In this document: positions 1 through 9,537 of the stretch, one piece after another
How positions within the stretch are numbered: position 1 is the first letter of the stretch
Layout of the letters: each line of letters opens with the position of its first letter
Assembly (NCBI GenBank): GCA_024742665.1
Contig: JANSYA010000002.1
Coordinates: 620,001 to 684,000 of the forward strand
Direction of reading: 5' to 3'
DNA from: a bacterium
Lineage (GTDB): Bacteria > Spirochaetota > Leptospiria > Leptospirales > Leptonemataceae
DNA length: 64,000 nucleotides
Position numbers and translations under genes: made by a program
The notes under the pieces: generated by a model
Database searches by the model: none
What the model saw: only the letters and a program-made list of their open reading frames with translations
Told to the model about the DNA's origin: nothing

Positions 1-858
1 GATCCCGCTCGCGCTGTCCGCATGGAACAATCCCCAGGGACCCGCTTCGCCGTCGCTGCGACTGGTGGAATCATCCGGTAAGATTTCGTCGGCGAAGCGG
101 CGCGGCACATTTCGCGTGAAGCGCATGAGATCCATCGTGGGGTTGACTTCGCCCGCGAGAGTCAAGCCCGCGAGTACGGTTTCCCAGGCGTAGACCTGCA
201 GCTCCTGGTGCTGGGCGTGAACCGTGGAGTGTTCGGAGTAGCGTCCGGCGGCGGCTTCGAGCACGCGCAATAGAAACAGCGACGGGACGCGACCGACTGA
301 ACGAAAGTGCGCCTGCGTCTCGTCCCAGCGTCCCGCTTCGACGCAGAAGACACCCAGAGTGCGCTCGGCCCCGGCGGGAAGTACGGCGGGTTCCAGCAGC
401 ATACGATTTTGCGCGCCGCCGAGAAAAGCCGAACCGGCCGGCAAAAGCACGGGATCCTGCCCCGCGTTCTTAACTTTCACCTGTGGAATCTTAAAATCGT
501 TTTCGCGCACGAGCAGCTTCTGCGCCGGCTTTAACTCCGCCCAGCCCTGAACTTCGCCTGCGGATTGCGCGTCCTTCGCATCGCCGAGTTCATTCAAGAT
601 CGGTCGAGATTCCGGCGCGGTTTGAAATTCGGCGACGGCTTCGCCGTCTGGAGACATCCGGGCGATGAGTTCCGGCCGGGGAGGCCGCGCCGCGATACGC
701 TCCAGCTGCGCGCCCGCCAGTCGATCGAGAGTAATATCGGAATTCGCCGCGCGCATCTGATCGCCGGCTCGCACGCGACGCAGCAGATCGCTGTCGTCCG
801 GCACGACTGTGCGCCAATAAACCAGCGGCAATCGATCGCCGCCCCACTTAGCAGGCAT
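1..858 (-). CDS. ARPP-1 (DUF6569)-like protein, C-terminus cut by left edge
   Basis: An open minus-strand frame runs from an ATG at 858 to the left edge with no stop, so 286 residues are visible and the C-terminus is missing. The middle carries LGGAQNRMLLEP and, about 25 residues later, VEAGRW. These match the conserved core of the ARPP-1 (DUF6569) domain as I remember it, a domain seen in proteins linked by context to ADP-ribosylation and phosphatase genes. Its biochemical role is not established. I see no signal peptide or membrane segment, so a cytosolic protein is likely. A GGAG lies about 14 bases upstream of the ATG. The gene is divergent from polB across about 135 bp. The reading frame is well supported by amino-acid composition; the family call is moderate. 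Confidence 0.6.
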   Translation of the reverse strand, partial: MPAKWGGDRLPLVYWRTVVPDDSDLLRRVRAGDQMRAANSDITLDRLAGAQLERIAARPPRPELIARMSPDGEAVAEFQTAPESRPILNELGDAKDAQSAGEVQGWAELKPAQKLLVRENDFKIPQVKVKNAGQDPVLLPAGSAFLGGAQNRMLLEPAVLPAGAERTLGVFCVEAGRWDETQAHFRSVGRVPSLFLLRVLEAAAGRYSEHSTVHAQHQELQVYAWETVLAGLTLAGEVNPTMDLMRFTRNVPRRFADEILPDDSTSRSDGEAGPWGLFHADSASGI

Positions 859-992
859 AACAATTCGTATCGCGCTCCGGGTCGCTGTCAATGATTTCCA
901 GCGAGCGGCGGAATCTGTGCGGACGCGCATTCCCGCGGACCTGCCAACAAAAGCGCTTGCTGACTCCTCCCGGGCCGACACATTGCACCGGC

Positions 993-3524
993 ATGGCCGC
1001 GAAGCAAAATTCTATGGAGCCGGCAACGGAAAGCATTCAAAGCGGCGGCGAAACTTCGGGCGATTCCGGAAATGACAGCCTGCGCGTCTTTCTCGTAACG
1101 GACTCCTGGGAGGAGCGCGACGGACGCCAGATCTTGCGTTTTCACGGGCGCAGCGACCCCGCTTCCGGCAACCGGCCCGTTGAGATTTTGATCGATCACT
1201 TTCGGCCGGTCTTTTTCATTGAACGGTCCGCGCAGCTACCCGGGGAAGGTTTACCGCCGCACGAACGCGCGCCGGTCGAACTCAAAAACTTTTTTAACGC
1301 GCCGGTCGACGCCCTCTACTTTCGCAACGAACACGATCTGAGGCGCGCCCGCGAACGTTTACCGGAAATCGGCATTCGGACTTTCGAATCGGACGTACAT
1401 CCCTGCGAGCGATTTCGCATGGAACGCTTTTTGTCCGGCTCCATTCAGGTGACTCCGCGCGAAAACGTCATCGCCGCTTCGCAGCCCCTGCGTCTGCTCA
1501 ATCCCCGCGTGCGTCCCGCCTCTGGAGACGAAGACGACGTCGAACTGGTCGTCTCATCGATCGATATTGAAACCGGTGTGGCGAGCGGCCAGCTCTACAG
1601 CATCGCGGTGCATACTTACGGCGGCGGACGCGCACCCGATCGCCGCGTATATATGCTCGCGGGAAACGAATCCCGGGGGCCGACCGCGGGAACGACAGGG
1701 GCTCCGGCAGTCGCAGAGATTATGCGCAGCGAAGCCGGTGAAGAATTTCAGTATATTCTTTGCGCGTCCGAACGCGAACTGCTGGAAGCTTTCTGTTCGG
1801 CGATCGCCAGCGAGCTGGATCCAGACATCTTCATCGGCTGGAATGTAATCGGTTTCGATTTGAAATTTCTCGTCGCGAAAGCTGCGGCTCTCGGCCTGCC
1901 CCTGCGACTGGGACGTAACGGTCGCCTGGCAAAAGTACGCGAACGCGCGGGCGGCGCCGGAGATTTCGCCAGCGTGCCGGGACGCGCCGTGCTCGACGGG
2001 CCGATGGTAATGCGCGCCGCCTTTTATAATTTCCCCGACTTTCGCCTGGAAAGCGTGGCTCGCAGCCTCCTCGGTCGCGGCAAGTTGATCCATGAAAGCG
2101 AAGCGGAGCAAAAGATCGCGGAGATCGATCGGCAGTTTCGCGAAGATCGTCCGCAGCTTGCGCGTTATAATCTCGAAGACTGCGAACTGGTCAGCGAAAT
2201 CTTTCAGCACGCCGGGCTGATCGATCTATGGAAGCGGCGCAGTCAAATCAGCGGCATGCTCCTGGATCAGATCGGCCGTTCGGTGGCGGCCTTCGATTTC
2301 TTTTTGCTGCCGCGGCTGCACCGCAAAGGCTACGTCGCGATTTCCGAGCAGGACGTTTTATTCGAAGCGGCCGCGCCCGGCGGATACGTCATGGAACCGA
2401 AGAGCGGCCTGCATCACGACGTAATCGTACTCGACTTCCGCAGCCTGTACCCGTCGATCATTCGAACCTTTCGCATTGATCCCTATTCACGCCTGATGCA
2501 ACAGCTGGCCGAACAAGAAGATGAGGAAAATCCCGACGCGAATCCAATCGAAGTGCCGGGCGGCCAGCTCCATTTTTCCCGCACCGAACACATCTTACCC
2601 GATTTTATCGGCGAACTCTTAGAACAACGCGCACGGGCGAAACAAATCGGGGACAGCCATTTATCGACGGCGATCAAGATTCTGATGAACAGTTTCTACG
2701 GCGTGATGGGCAGTCCCGGCTGCCGCTTCTATCATTCCGATTTGCCTTCGGCGATCACCCGCACCGGCCAGTGGCTGCTGCTCGAAAGCCGGGCGCATCT
2801 GGAGTCTCTGGGCTATGAAGTTCTGTACGGCGATACCGATTCGCTCTTCGTCAGCGTCGCGGAGAACTCCGAAGACGGGAGCGTCGCGCAGATCGGCGGC
2901 CAGCTTGCGCGAAAGCTTAACGAGTACTGGACCGATCGCATTCGTAACGAATTCGATCTGCACTCGTATATGGAAATGGAATACGAAAAGCACTTCCGGA
3001 AATTTCTCTTGCCGCCGGCTCGCGCGGGGGGCGCCGCCAAGAAACGTTACGCCGGCCTGCTGGTTCAGGGCGACGCCGAAGAACTGCATTTCGTCGGCAT
3101 GGAAACCGTGCGTTCGGACTGGACCGACGCGGCCAAAGATTTTCAGCGCGGTCTGTACGAACGCATCTTCCGCGAAAACGCCGCGCCGGTCGATTGGATC
3201 AAAGCCTTCGTGGCCAGTTTGCGCGAAGGGGAATTCGACGACGGGCTGGTCTATCGCAAACGATTGCGCAAACCGGTGCACGAATACGTCAAAAATATTC
3301 CCCAGCACGTCCGGGCGGCGCGCATGCTGGACAAACCCGGCTCGTCGATCAGCTATCTGATGACGCTCCAGAAGGGCCCGGTGCCGATCCAACTGAAGCC
3401 GACGGACATCGATTACGCATACTATCTGGAACATCAGCTAAAACCGATTGCCGACACGGTCCTGGGCTTTTTTGATACCAATTTTGACGAGATCGTGCAT
3501 TCGACTCAGCTGAACTTATTTTAG
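993..3524 (+). CDS. polB: DNA polymerase II (family B)
   Basis: Family B DNA polymerase of 843 residues, a little longer than E. coli Pol II (783). The proofreading exonuclease motifs are in order: SIDIETG near residue 189 (Exo I), GWNVIGFD near 281 (Exo II) and YNLEDCELV near 391 (Exo III). The polymerase motifs follow: DFRSLYPSII near 480 (motif A), KILMNSFYG near 561 (motif B) and YGDTDS near 611 (motif C). All catalytic acidic residues are present, so it should polymerise and proofread. In E. coli Pol II acts in replication restart and translesion repair and is SOS-induced; no LexA-like box is obvious here. The frame is open from an ATG at 891, but family alignment favours the ATG at 993, or one at 1014. 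An acidic loop near residue 505 may be an insertion. The next gene starts 15 bp downstream and is probably co-transcribed. Confidence 0.95.
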   Translation: MAAKQNSMEPATESIQSGGETSGDSGNDSLRVFLVTDSWEERDGRQILRFHGRSDPASGNRPVEILIDHFRPVFFIERSAQLPGEGLPPHERAPVELKNFFNAPVDALYFRNEHDLRRARERLPEIGIRTFESDVHPCERFRMERFLSGSIQVTPRENVIAASQPLRLLNPRVRPASGDEDDVELVVSSIDIETGVASGQLYSIAVHTYGGGRAPDRRVYMLAGNESRGPTAGTTGAPAVAEIMRSEAGEEFQYILCASERELLEAFCSAIASELDPDIFIGWNVIGFDLKFLVAKAAALGLPLRLGRNGRLAKVRERAGGAGDFASVPGRAVLDGPMVMRAAFYNFPDFRLESVARSLLGRGKLIHESEAEQKIAEIDRQFREDRPQLARYNLEDCELVSEIFQHAGLIDLWKRRSQISGMLLDQIGRSVAAFDFFLLPRLHRKGYVAISEQDVLFEAAAPGGYVMEPKSGLHHDVIVLDFRSLYPSIIRTFRIDPYSRLMQQLAEQEDEENPDANPIEVPGGQLHFSRTEHILPDFIGELLEQRARAKQIGDSHLSTAIKILMNSFYGVMGSPGCRFYHSDLPSAITRTGQWLLLESRAHLESLGYEVLYGDTDSLFVSVAENSEDGSVAQIGGQLARKLNEYWTDRIRNEFDLHSYMEMEYEKHFRKFLLPPARAGGAAKKRYAGLLVQGDAEELHFVGMETVRSDWTDAAKDFQRGLYERIFRENAAPVDWIKAFVASLREGEFDDGLVYRKRLRKPVHEYVKNIPQHVRAARMLDKPGSSISYLMTLQKGPVPIQLKPTDIDYAYYLEHQLKPIADTVLGFFDTNFDEIVHSTQLNLF

Positions 3525-3538
3525 GAGGCCACACTTTC

Positions 3539-4375
3539 ATGGCAGACGAAGTATCAAGAACTATTCAAAATTTACTCGGTAACCGGGGCCCACTGCTTTT
3601 GGGAGCCGCCGTCGTCGCGCTGGTATTGCTCTTCATGATCAATCCCTTCGTAATCGTCGGCGCGGGGGAACGCGGCGTTGTGCTGACCTTCGGCAGCGTC
3701 GACGAAACCGTGCTCGACGAAGGTCTGCACGTAAAGATTCCTTTCGTGCAAACCGTCGTTCTCATGGACGTCAAAATTCAAAAGGCCCAGACTGACGCCG
3801 CGGCGTCGACTCGCGACCTGCAGGATACGACCTCCACGGTCGTCGTAAACTTTCGCGTCGTGCCGGACAAAGCCAATTTGATTTATCAAGAAGTCGGCCT
3901 GTCCTATCGCGATAAGATCATCGACCCCGGCGTGCAGGAAATCGTGAAGGCGGTCACCGCCAGCTATAACGCGGGCGAATTGATCACGCAGCGCAACAAA
4001 GTCCGCGACGAAATACTCGCCGCCCTGAAAGAACGCATGCTGCCCTACAACGTCGTCGTTACCGATTTCGCCATCGTGAACTTCAGCTTTTCGCAGCAGT
4101 TCACCCAGGCGATCGAAGACAAGCAGACCGCCGAACAGAAGGCCCTGAAAGCCGAACAGGATCTCAAGCGAATCGAAATCGAAGCGCAGCAAAAGATCGC
4201 CCTGGCGCGAGCCGAAGCCGAGTCACTGCGCCTGCAACGCGCCGTGATTTCGCCCCAGGTGATCCAGCTGCGCGCGATCGAAGCGAAGATCAGCGCGATC
4301 GAAAAGTGGAACGGCCAGCTGCCGCGCGTTACGGGCGGCGTGATTCCGTTCATCAACGTGGACGAAGAAAAATAA
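3539..4375 (+). CDS. Prohibitin / SPFH-family membrane protein
   Basis: A 278-residue protein with one N-terminal membrane segment (about residues 17-40, rich in V, L and A), then a prohibitin (PHB/SPFH) domain starting GAGERGVVLTFG. A charged Glu/Lys/Ala coiled coil follows at about 190-235. This is the layout of bacterial prohibitin-like proteins, which form membrane-anchored rings that in HflK/HflC and mitochondrial prohibitins hold AAA proteases. No nfeD or hfl partner is adjacent, so the partner is unknown. The start is secure: AGGAGG begins at the last base of the polB stop codon, 9 bases before the ATG. The gene ends at a strong terminator, so polB and this gene look like one transcript. 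Function in this organism is inferred from family only. Confidence 0.88.
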   Translation: MADEVSRTIQNLLGNRGPLLLGAAVVALVLLFMINPFVIVGAGERGVVLTFGSVDETVLDEGLHVKIPFVQTVVLMDVKIQKAQTDAAASTRDLQDTTSTVVVNFRVVPDKANLIYQEVGLSYRDKIIDPGVQEIVKAVTASYNAGELITQRNKVRDEILAALKERMLPYNVVVTDFAIVNFSFSQQFTQAIEDKQTAEQKALKAEQDLKRIEIEAQQKIALARAEAESLRLQRAVISPQVIQLRAIEAKISAIEKWNGQLPRVTGGVIPFINVDEEK

Positions 4376-4395
4376 GAGGATCGATCCCGACGATC

Positions 4396-4432
4396 ATCCG
4401 GCGTCCCTATCGGGCGCCGGATTTTCTTTTTT
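4396..4432 (+). terminator. Rho-independent terminator after the prohibitin gene
   Basis: Arms ATCCGGCG and CGCCGGAT form a perfect 8-bp stem with an 11-base loop, followed by a T-rich tract. It lies 20 bp after the prohibitin stop and 14 bp before the end of the convergent exporter gene, so it ends the polB-prohibitin transcript. Confidence 0.85.
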
Positions 4433-4445
4433 CGGCTGAATCGCG

Positions 4446-6362
4446 TTATTTCAAAGACGCCGATTGGCCGAACTGCAGCTCCGCCAGGCGACTGTATAGC
4501 GGCGACGAATTCAATAGCTCGGCGTGGCTGCCTACAGCCACGACCTTACCAGCGTCGAGCACGGCGATTCGATCCACCCCCTGGACCGTCGCCAGGCGAT
4601 GCGCGATCACCAGCGTAGTGCGATCCTGAATCAAACGATCCAGAGCCTGCTGCACCATATATTCGCTCTCCGCGTCAAGAGCGCTGGTTGCTTCGTCCAA
4701 CAACAAGATCGACGGATCTTTCAAGATCGCCCGGGCGATGGCGATCCGCTGGCGCTGGCCGCCGGAGAGCCGCATGCCCCCTTCTCCCAGATACGAATCG
4801 TACTTCTCCGGCAGGGTTTCGATAAATTCGTCGGCGAAGGCCGCCTCCGCGGCGCGGCGCACGTCTTCATCGCTCGCGTCCGGACGACCGTAGCGAATAT
4901 TTTCGCGCACGTCGCCGCTGAAGAGCGCGGGCTGCTGGGGCACGATGGCGATGCGCGCACGCAGATCTTCCAGGCGCATTTGCCGAATGTCCACGCCGTC
5001 GAGCAGGATCGCGCCGCCGGAGGGATCGTAAAATCTCAGGAGTAAATCAAAACAGGTCGACTTGCCGGCGCCGGACGGTCCCACGAGCGCCACGCTTTCG
5101 CCGGGTTTCACATCGAGTTCCACGCCACGTAAGGCCGGCTGGTCCGGGCGCGATTCGTAGGCGAAACGCAGATCGCGCACCTGCAGGCGGCCCGCAGCCC
5201 GATTCGTATTCGTATTCGTATTCGTATTCGTATTCGTATTCGTATTCGTATTCGTATTCGTATTCACGTTTTCGTTCGCGGACAGCAGCGACGTTGGCTC
5301 CGCAGTTACCGCAGATGATGCAGGCGAATGTAGATTCCCATCAAGATGCTCGGGCGAAACGATTTCACTCGTCGCCTGATACAGCTCGGCCAGACGTTCG
5401 GTGGCGCCCGCCGCGCGCTGCAGTTCGCCGTACACTTCGCTGATAGCGCTGACCGCTCCCGCCACCATAAAGGCGTAAAAGCCAAACGAGAGCAGTTTGC
5501 CCGGCGTTATGCGTTCATCGAGCACGTCCTGGCCGCCGATCCAGATCATCGCGCACAGGGCTCCGAGAACGAAGACGATCACGACAGCGATCAATAGCGA
5601 ACGCTGAGAAATTTGCCGGCGAGCCACCTGAAAGGCCGCCTCGACGTGCTCTTCGAATACCCGACGGTCCACCGGCTGATGATTATAGGCCTGCACAGTT
5701 TTGATATTCTTCAGAGTTTCGCCGACATATGTGCCGACGTCCGCGACGCGATCCTGAGAACTGCGGGCCAGGCGTCGCACTCTTCGGCCGAAAATCAAAA
5801 TCGGCGCTACCAACAAAGGCACGCACAACAGCACGATCCCCGTCAGACGCGGATCGGTGACGTACATCAAAACAATGCCGCCGAAGAATATCAAAACGTT
5901 GCGCAAAGCGACCGACACCGAGGAGCCGACCACCGACTGCAACAGAGTCGTGTCGGTGGTAATGCGCGTTTGAATTTCGCCGCTCAAATTGACTTCGAAA
6001 AAACCGGGATGCAAATTCAGCACTTTATTAAAGACGGCCTTGCGAATGTCGGCGCTCACGCGCTCCCCGATCCAGGAGACCAGGTAGTGACGCGCATAGG
6101 TCCCGATCGCCAGACAGACCGCCAGCACAACGAAGAGACTCACCGCCTGGGCCAGCAGCTCGCGAGATCCCGCACGAAAGCCCGAGTCCACCAACACGCG
6201 CAAGCCGTAGCCGATCGAAAGCGTGATGCCCGAAGTAAAGAGCAGCGCCAGACCGGCTCCCGCTAACTGCAGTCCGTACGGTTTTAAGAAACCAAAGGCG
6301 AAGAGCAGACTCCGCAGGTCTTTGCCTTTGGGCCGATTTCGAAGCTGATTGTCTTCAGCCAT
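4446..6362 (-). CDS. MsbA-type ABC exporter (fused membrane and ATPase domains)
   Basis: A 638-residue half-transporter. Residues ~20-300 form a six-helix ABC exporter membrane domain, and the C-terminal ~250 residues form the ATPase: Walker A GPSGAGKST near 425, signature LSGGQRQR near 530, Walker B LLLDEATSALD near 555, then an H-loop in VIAHRLATV. The family includes lipid-A flippase MsbA and multidrug exporters; the substrate cannot be read from sequence. Between the two domains sits a low-complexity linker containing ten Asn-Thr pairs encoded by a perfect hexanucleotide repeat. The chosen ATG at 6362 overlaps the stop of the upstream gene by 8 bp, which suggests translational coupling. 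The frame stays open further upstream, but that part lies inside the upstream gene and has no family similarity. Confidence 0.9.
   Translation of the reverse strand: MAEDNQLRNRPKGKDLRSLLFAFGFLKPYGLQLAGAGLALLFTSGITLSIGYGLRVLVDSGFRAGSRELLAQAVSLFVVLAVCLAIGTYARHYLVSWIGERVSADIRKAVFNKVLNLHPGFFEVNLSGEIQTRITTDTTLLQSVVGSSVSVALRNVLIFFGGIVLMYVTDPRLTGIVLLCVPLLVAPILIFGRRVRRLARSSQDRVADVGTYVGETLKNIKTVQAYNHQPVDRRVFEEHVEAAFQVARRQISQRSLLIAVVIVFVLGALCAMIWIGGQDVLDERITPGKLLSFGFYAFMVAGAVSAISEVYGELQRAAGATERLAELYQATSEIVSPEHLDGNLHSPASSAVTAEPTSLLSANENVNTNTNTNTNTNTNTNTNTNTNRAAGRLQVRDLRFAYESRPDQPALRGVELDVKPGESVALVGPSGAGKSTCFDLLLRFYDPSGGAILLDGVDIRQMRLEDLRARIAIVPQQPALFSGDVRENIRYGRPDASDEDVRRAAEAAFADEFIETLPEKYDSYLGEGGMRLSGGQRQRIAIARAILKDPSILLLDEATSALDAESEYMVQQALDRLIQDRTTLVIAHRLATVQGVDRIAVLDAGKVVAVGSHAELLNSSPLYSRLAELQFGQSASLK
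5202..5267. repeat. Hexanucleotide microsatellite, ten perfect ATTCGT units
   Basis: Ten perfect tandem copies of ATTCGT (plus strand) followed by the variant ATTCAC. On the coding minus strand each unit reads AAT-ACG or equivalent, giving (Asn-Thr)10 and then Asn-Val in the linker between the membrane and ATPase domains of the MsbA-type exporter. Because the unit is six bases, copy-number change would alter linker length and not the frame. Confidence 0.97.
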
Positions 6363-7302
6363 CCGCTCTCTTTTGCGTCGCCGTTGCGGTACCCGCGGCG
6401 CTTGCTTTCGACGATGCGCCTGGCGGCTGATAATAAAATTCCTGAACTTCCGTAAAGGGCCGCCACTCTTTGAATTCATCTTTCAGAACCGTGGCCAGCA
6501 TCCGGCGAATGTCAGCCAACAGTTCGCCATCGCGCTCTGGCACGACGCGGCGAAAACCGCGTTCGGTCAGCAGGTCCAGGGTCTCCCGGGAATCGTGACT
6601 CACCAGATAAACCCGGCCCCGGGTACCCAGATGAAACTCCGGGCGGGCGAGAGTCGCATCGAGCAGGGCGGCGCGGCTCTCGCTTTCTCCGGGCACGTTC
6701 ATGAGATCATACAGAAAAATCAGTTCGTCGCGCTGGAAGGCGTGTACGACGCAGCGCATGCGCATCATTCGTTCGCCGATCAGGGAGATGCCGCACTCCA
6801 TCAACTTTGCGTAACGCAAAAAAGTCAGCTGCTCTTCGGGCAAGAGCTCCTGCTTGAGATCGAAAAGGGTTTCGTACGCTTCACGATCCGTTCCGCCGCG
6901 ACGCACGCTGAAATGATCGTAGCGCTCGCGCATCCAGAGTCCCATCGCCATAATCATCGAAACGAAAAATTGAATGCCGATACTGCGAACGACGTCTTTC
7001 AGACCGTGGTTTTCGGAATCACTCACCAGTTCGCCGGCCGCCTCGGGAAAGCCGAGGGTGAAACCGAGATAGAGCGGCACCAGAACTACGGGCAGCGCCA
7101 GCAGAATGATTCCCAGATGCCGCACGCGCAGCCCCGGCCAGAACATCCCCGCCAGAGCCAGAACAAAACCGGCCAATAAGAAGGCCGTCGTGTGGGCCGC
7201 GCCTCGAAACACGGGCAGCCACGCCGGCAGCAGCAGAATCAAGCAGTGGACGCCGACGACGAGCGCGACATAGGACCAGGGACGCCAGTTAGAAAACGAC
7301 AC
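6355..7302 (-). CDS. Membrane protein of unknown function coupled to the ABC exporter
   Basis: I do not recognise this family. About 315 residues: four hydrophobic segments in the first ~135 residues (first at SYVALVVGVHCLILLL), then a soluble, charged domain of ~180 residues and an Ala/Thr-rich tail. The soluble part contains regular acidic and basic helices and no catalytic motif I know. It overlaps the ABC exporter by 8 bp in the same direction, so a role with the exporter or in the envelope is a reasonable guess. The start is uncertain. I chose the GTG at 7302, just before the first membrane segment. An alternative GTG at 7356 would leave only 26 bp to the divergent metY start, and neither has a clear ribosome-binding site. 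Confidence 0.7.
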   Translation of the reverse strand: MSFSNWRPWSYVALVVGVHCLILLLPAWLPVFRGAAHTTAFLLAGFVLALAGMFWPGLRVRHLGIILLALPVVLVPLYLGFTLGFPEAAGELVSDSENHGLKDVVRSIGIQFFVSMIMAMGLWMRERYDHFSVRRGGTDREAYETLFDLKQELLPEEQLTFLRYAKLMECGISLIGERMMRMRCVVHAFQRDELIFLYDLMNVPGESESRAALLDATLARPEFHLGTRGRVYLVSHDSRETLDLLTERGFRRVVPERDGELLADIRRMLATVLKDEFKEWRPFTEVQEFYYQPPGASSKASAAGTATATQKRADG

Positions 7303-7316
7303 AACTACATTTTTGA

Positions 7317-8684
<1,368 letters not shown>

Positions 8685-8708
8685 TAGATTCAAGTCTATA
8701 TAATCAAC

Positions 8709-9449
8709 TTACTGAATTTCCGCGAGATGGGCGAGGGGTGCGATATAAAAGTGCTCCTCGCCTTTTTCGTCTTGAAACGGACCGAGACTTTTTCCGTCGG
8801 CCGCTAAGGCTCCGACTACTAAATATTCCTGCTGCGGATCAAATCGAATCGTCGTAAAACGCAAACGCTCGCACTCGGGTTTCGGCGCGTCGATGCAGTA
8901 CTGATTAAAATAGAAATAGCCGTCGTGCGATTTCAATCGCTGGTTCTCGACGATATCCTCCGGCTGCACAGCGTAAGCATCAACGCCGCGCACAGTCCAG
9001 CCCGCCGCCAGGGGCAGCGTGACGTCACCCGCGACGACAGCCAGTTCGGCCTGCGCTTTGCGGTTCGGCACATAGCTGCGCCGGTTGCGTTTCCCGGAGC
9101 ACGCGGGCTGTTCGCCGATTTTCAAATCGGGTTCGGTGGTCCAGGCGCTTTCGCACGCCGGCGATCCAGACTCGCCGCCCGTTAAAACGTACGAATACAT
9201 TTCGACTTCACGTTCGCTCGTCAGATAAGGAGCGCCGGTCAGAAAATCGAAGTCGTTGGCGAAGTCGCCTTTTAAGACGCCGACCGCGTAGGCCGGGCGG
9301 CCGGGTTCCGCGGTCTCCACGGATTCAATACCGCCGAGCGGACCGCCGCAAGCGGACACGGCCAGAATTAAAATTCCGCAGGCGAAGCGATGAGCCACGG
9401 AAACAGGAGTGCGCGAAAGATAAAAAAATGATCGGATTAAGATGTTCAA
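8709..9449 (-). CDS. Lipoprotein of unknown function
   Basis: About 246 residues with a lipoprotein signal: a hydrophobic stretch ILILAVSAC puts the modified cysteine near residue 34, followed by a Gly-rich start to the mature protein. I do not recognise the mature domain. It contains four further cysteines (ACESAW, PACSGK, YCID, PECE) that could form disulfides in the periplasm, and it ends in a compact beta-rich part. The only start giving the whole frame is a TTG at 9449. A GTG at 9398 would give a more normal, shorter signal peptide, so the start is open. It converges with metY and is co-oriented with the 7TM-SpoIIE gene upstream, 88 bp away, so it may be a periplasmic companion of that receptor. 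Confidence 0.7.
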   Translation of the reverse strand: MNILIRSFFYLSRTPVSVAHRFACGILILAVSACGGPLGGIESVETAEPGRPAYAVGVLKGDFANDFDFLTGAPYLTSEREVEMYSYVLTGGESGSPACESAWTTEPDLKIGEQPACSGKRNRRSYVPNRKAQAELAVVAGDVTLPLAAGWTVRGVDAYAVQPEDIVENQRLKSHDGYFYFNQYCIDAPKPECERLRFTTIRFDPQQEYLVVGALAADGKSLGPFQDEKGEEHFYIAPLAHLAEIQ

Positions 9450-9537
9450 AATTGTTCCACTGAAATTCCAAATTGTTTATGTCAAACACCCGGCAGATGG
9501 AGACAGGGAAACCAAAAAATGAAAGCAGGGCCGGCCG

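Noticed and set aside
2661-3434. Minus-strand frame opposite polB
   Set aside because: It lies over the polymerase active-site region, has no motif and is explained as a shadow of a conserved gene.
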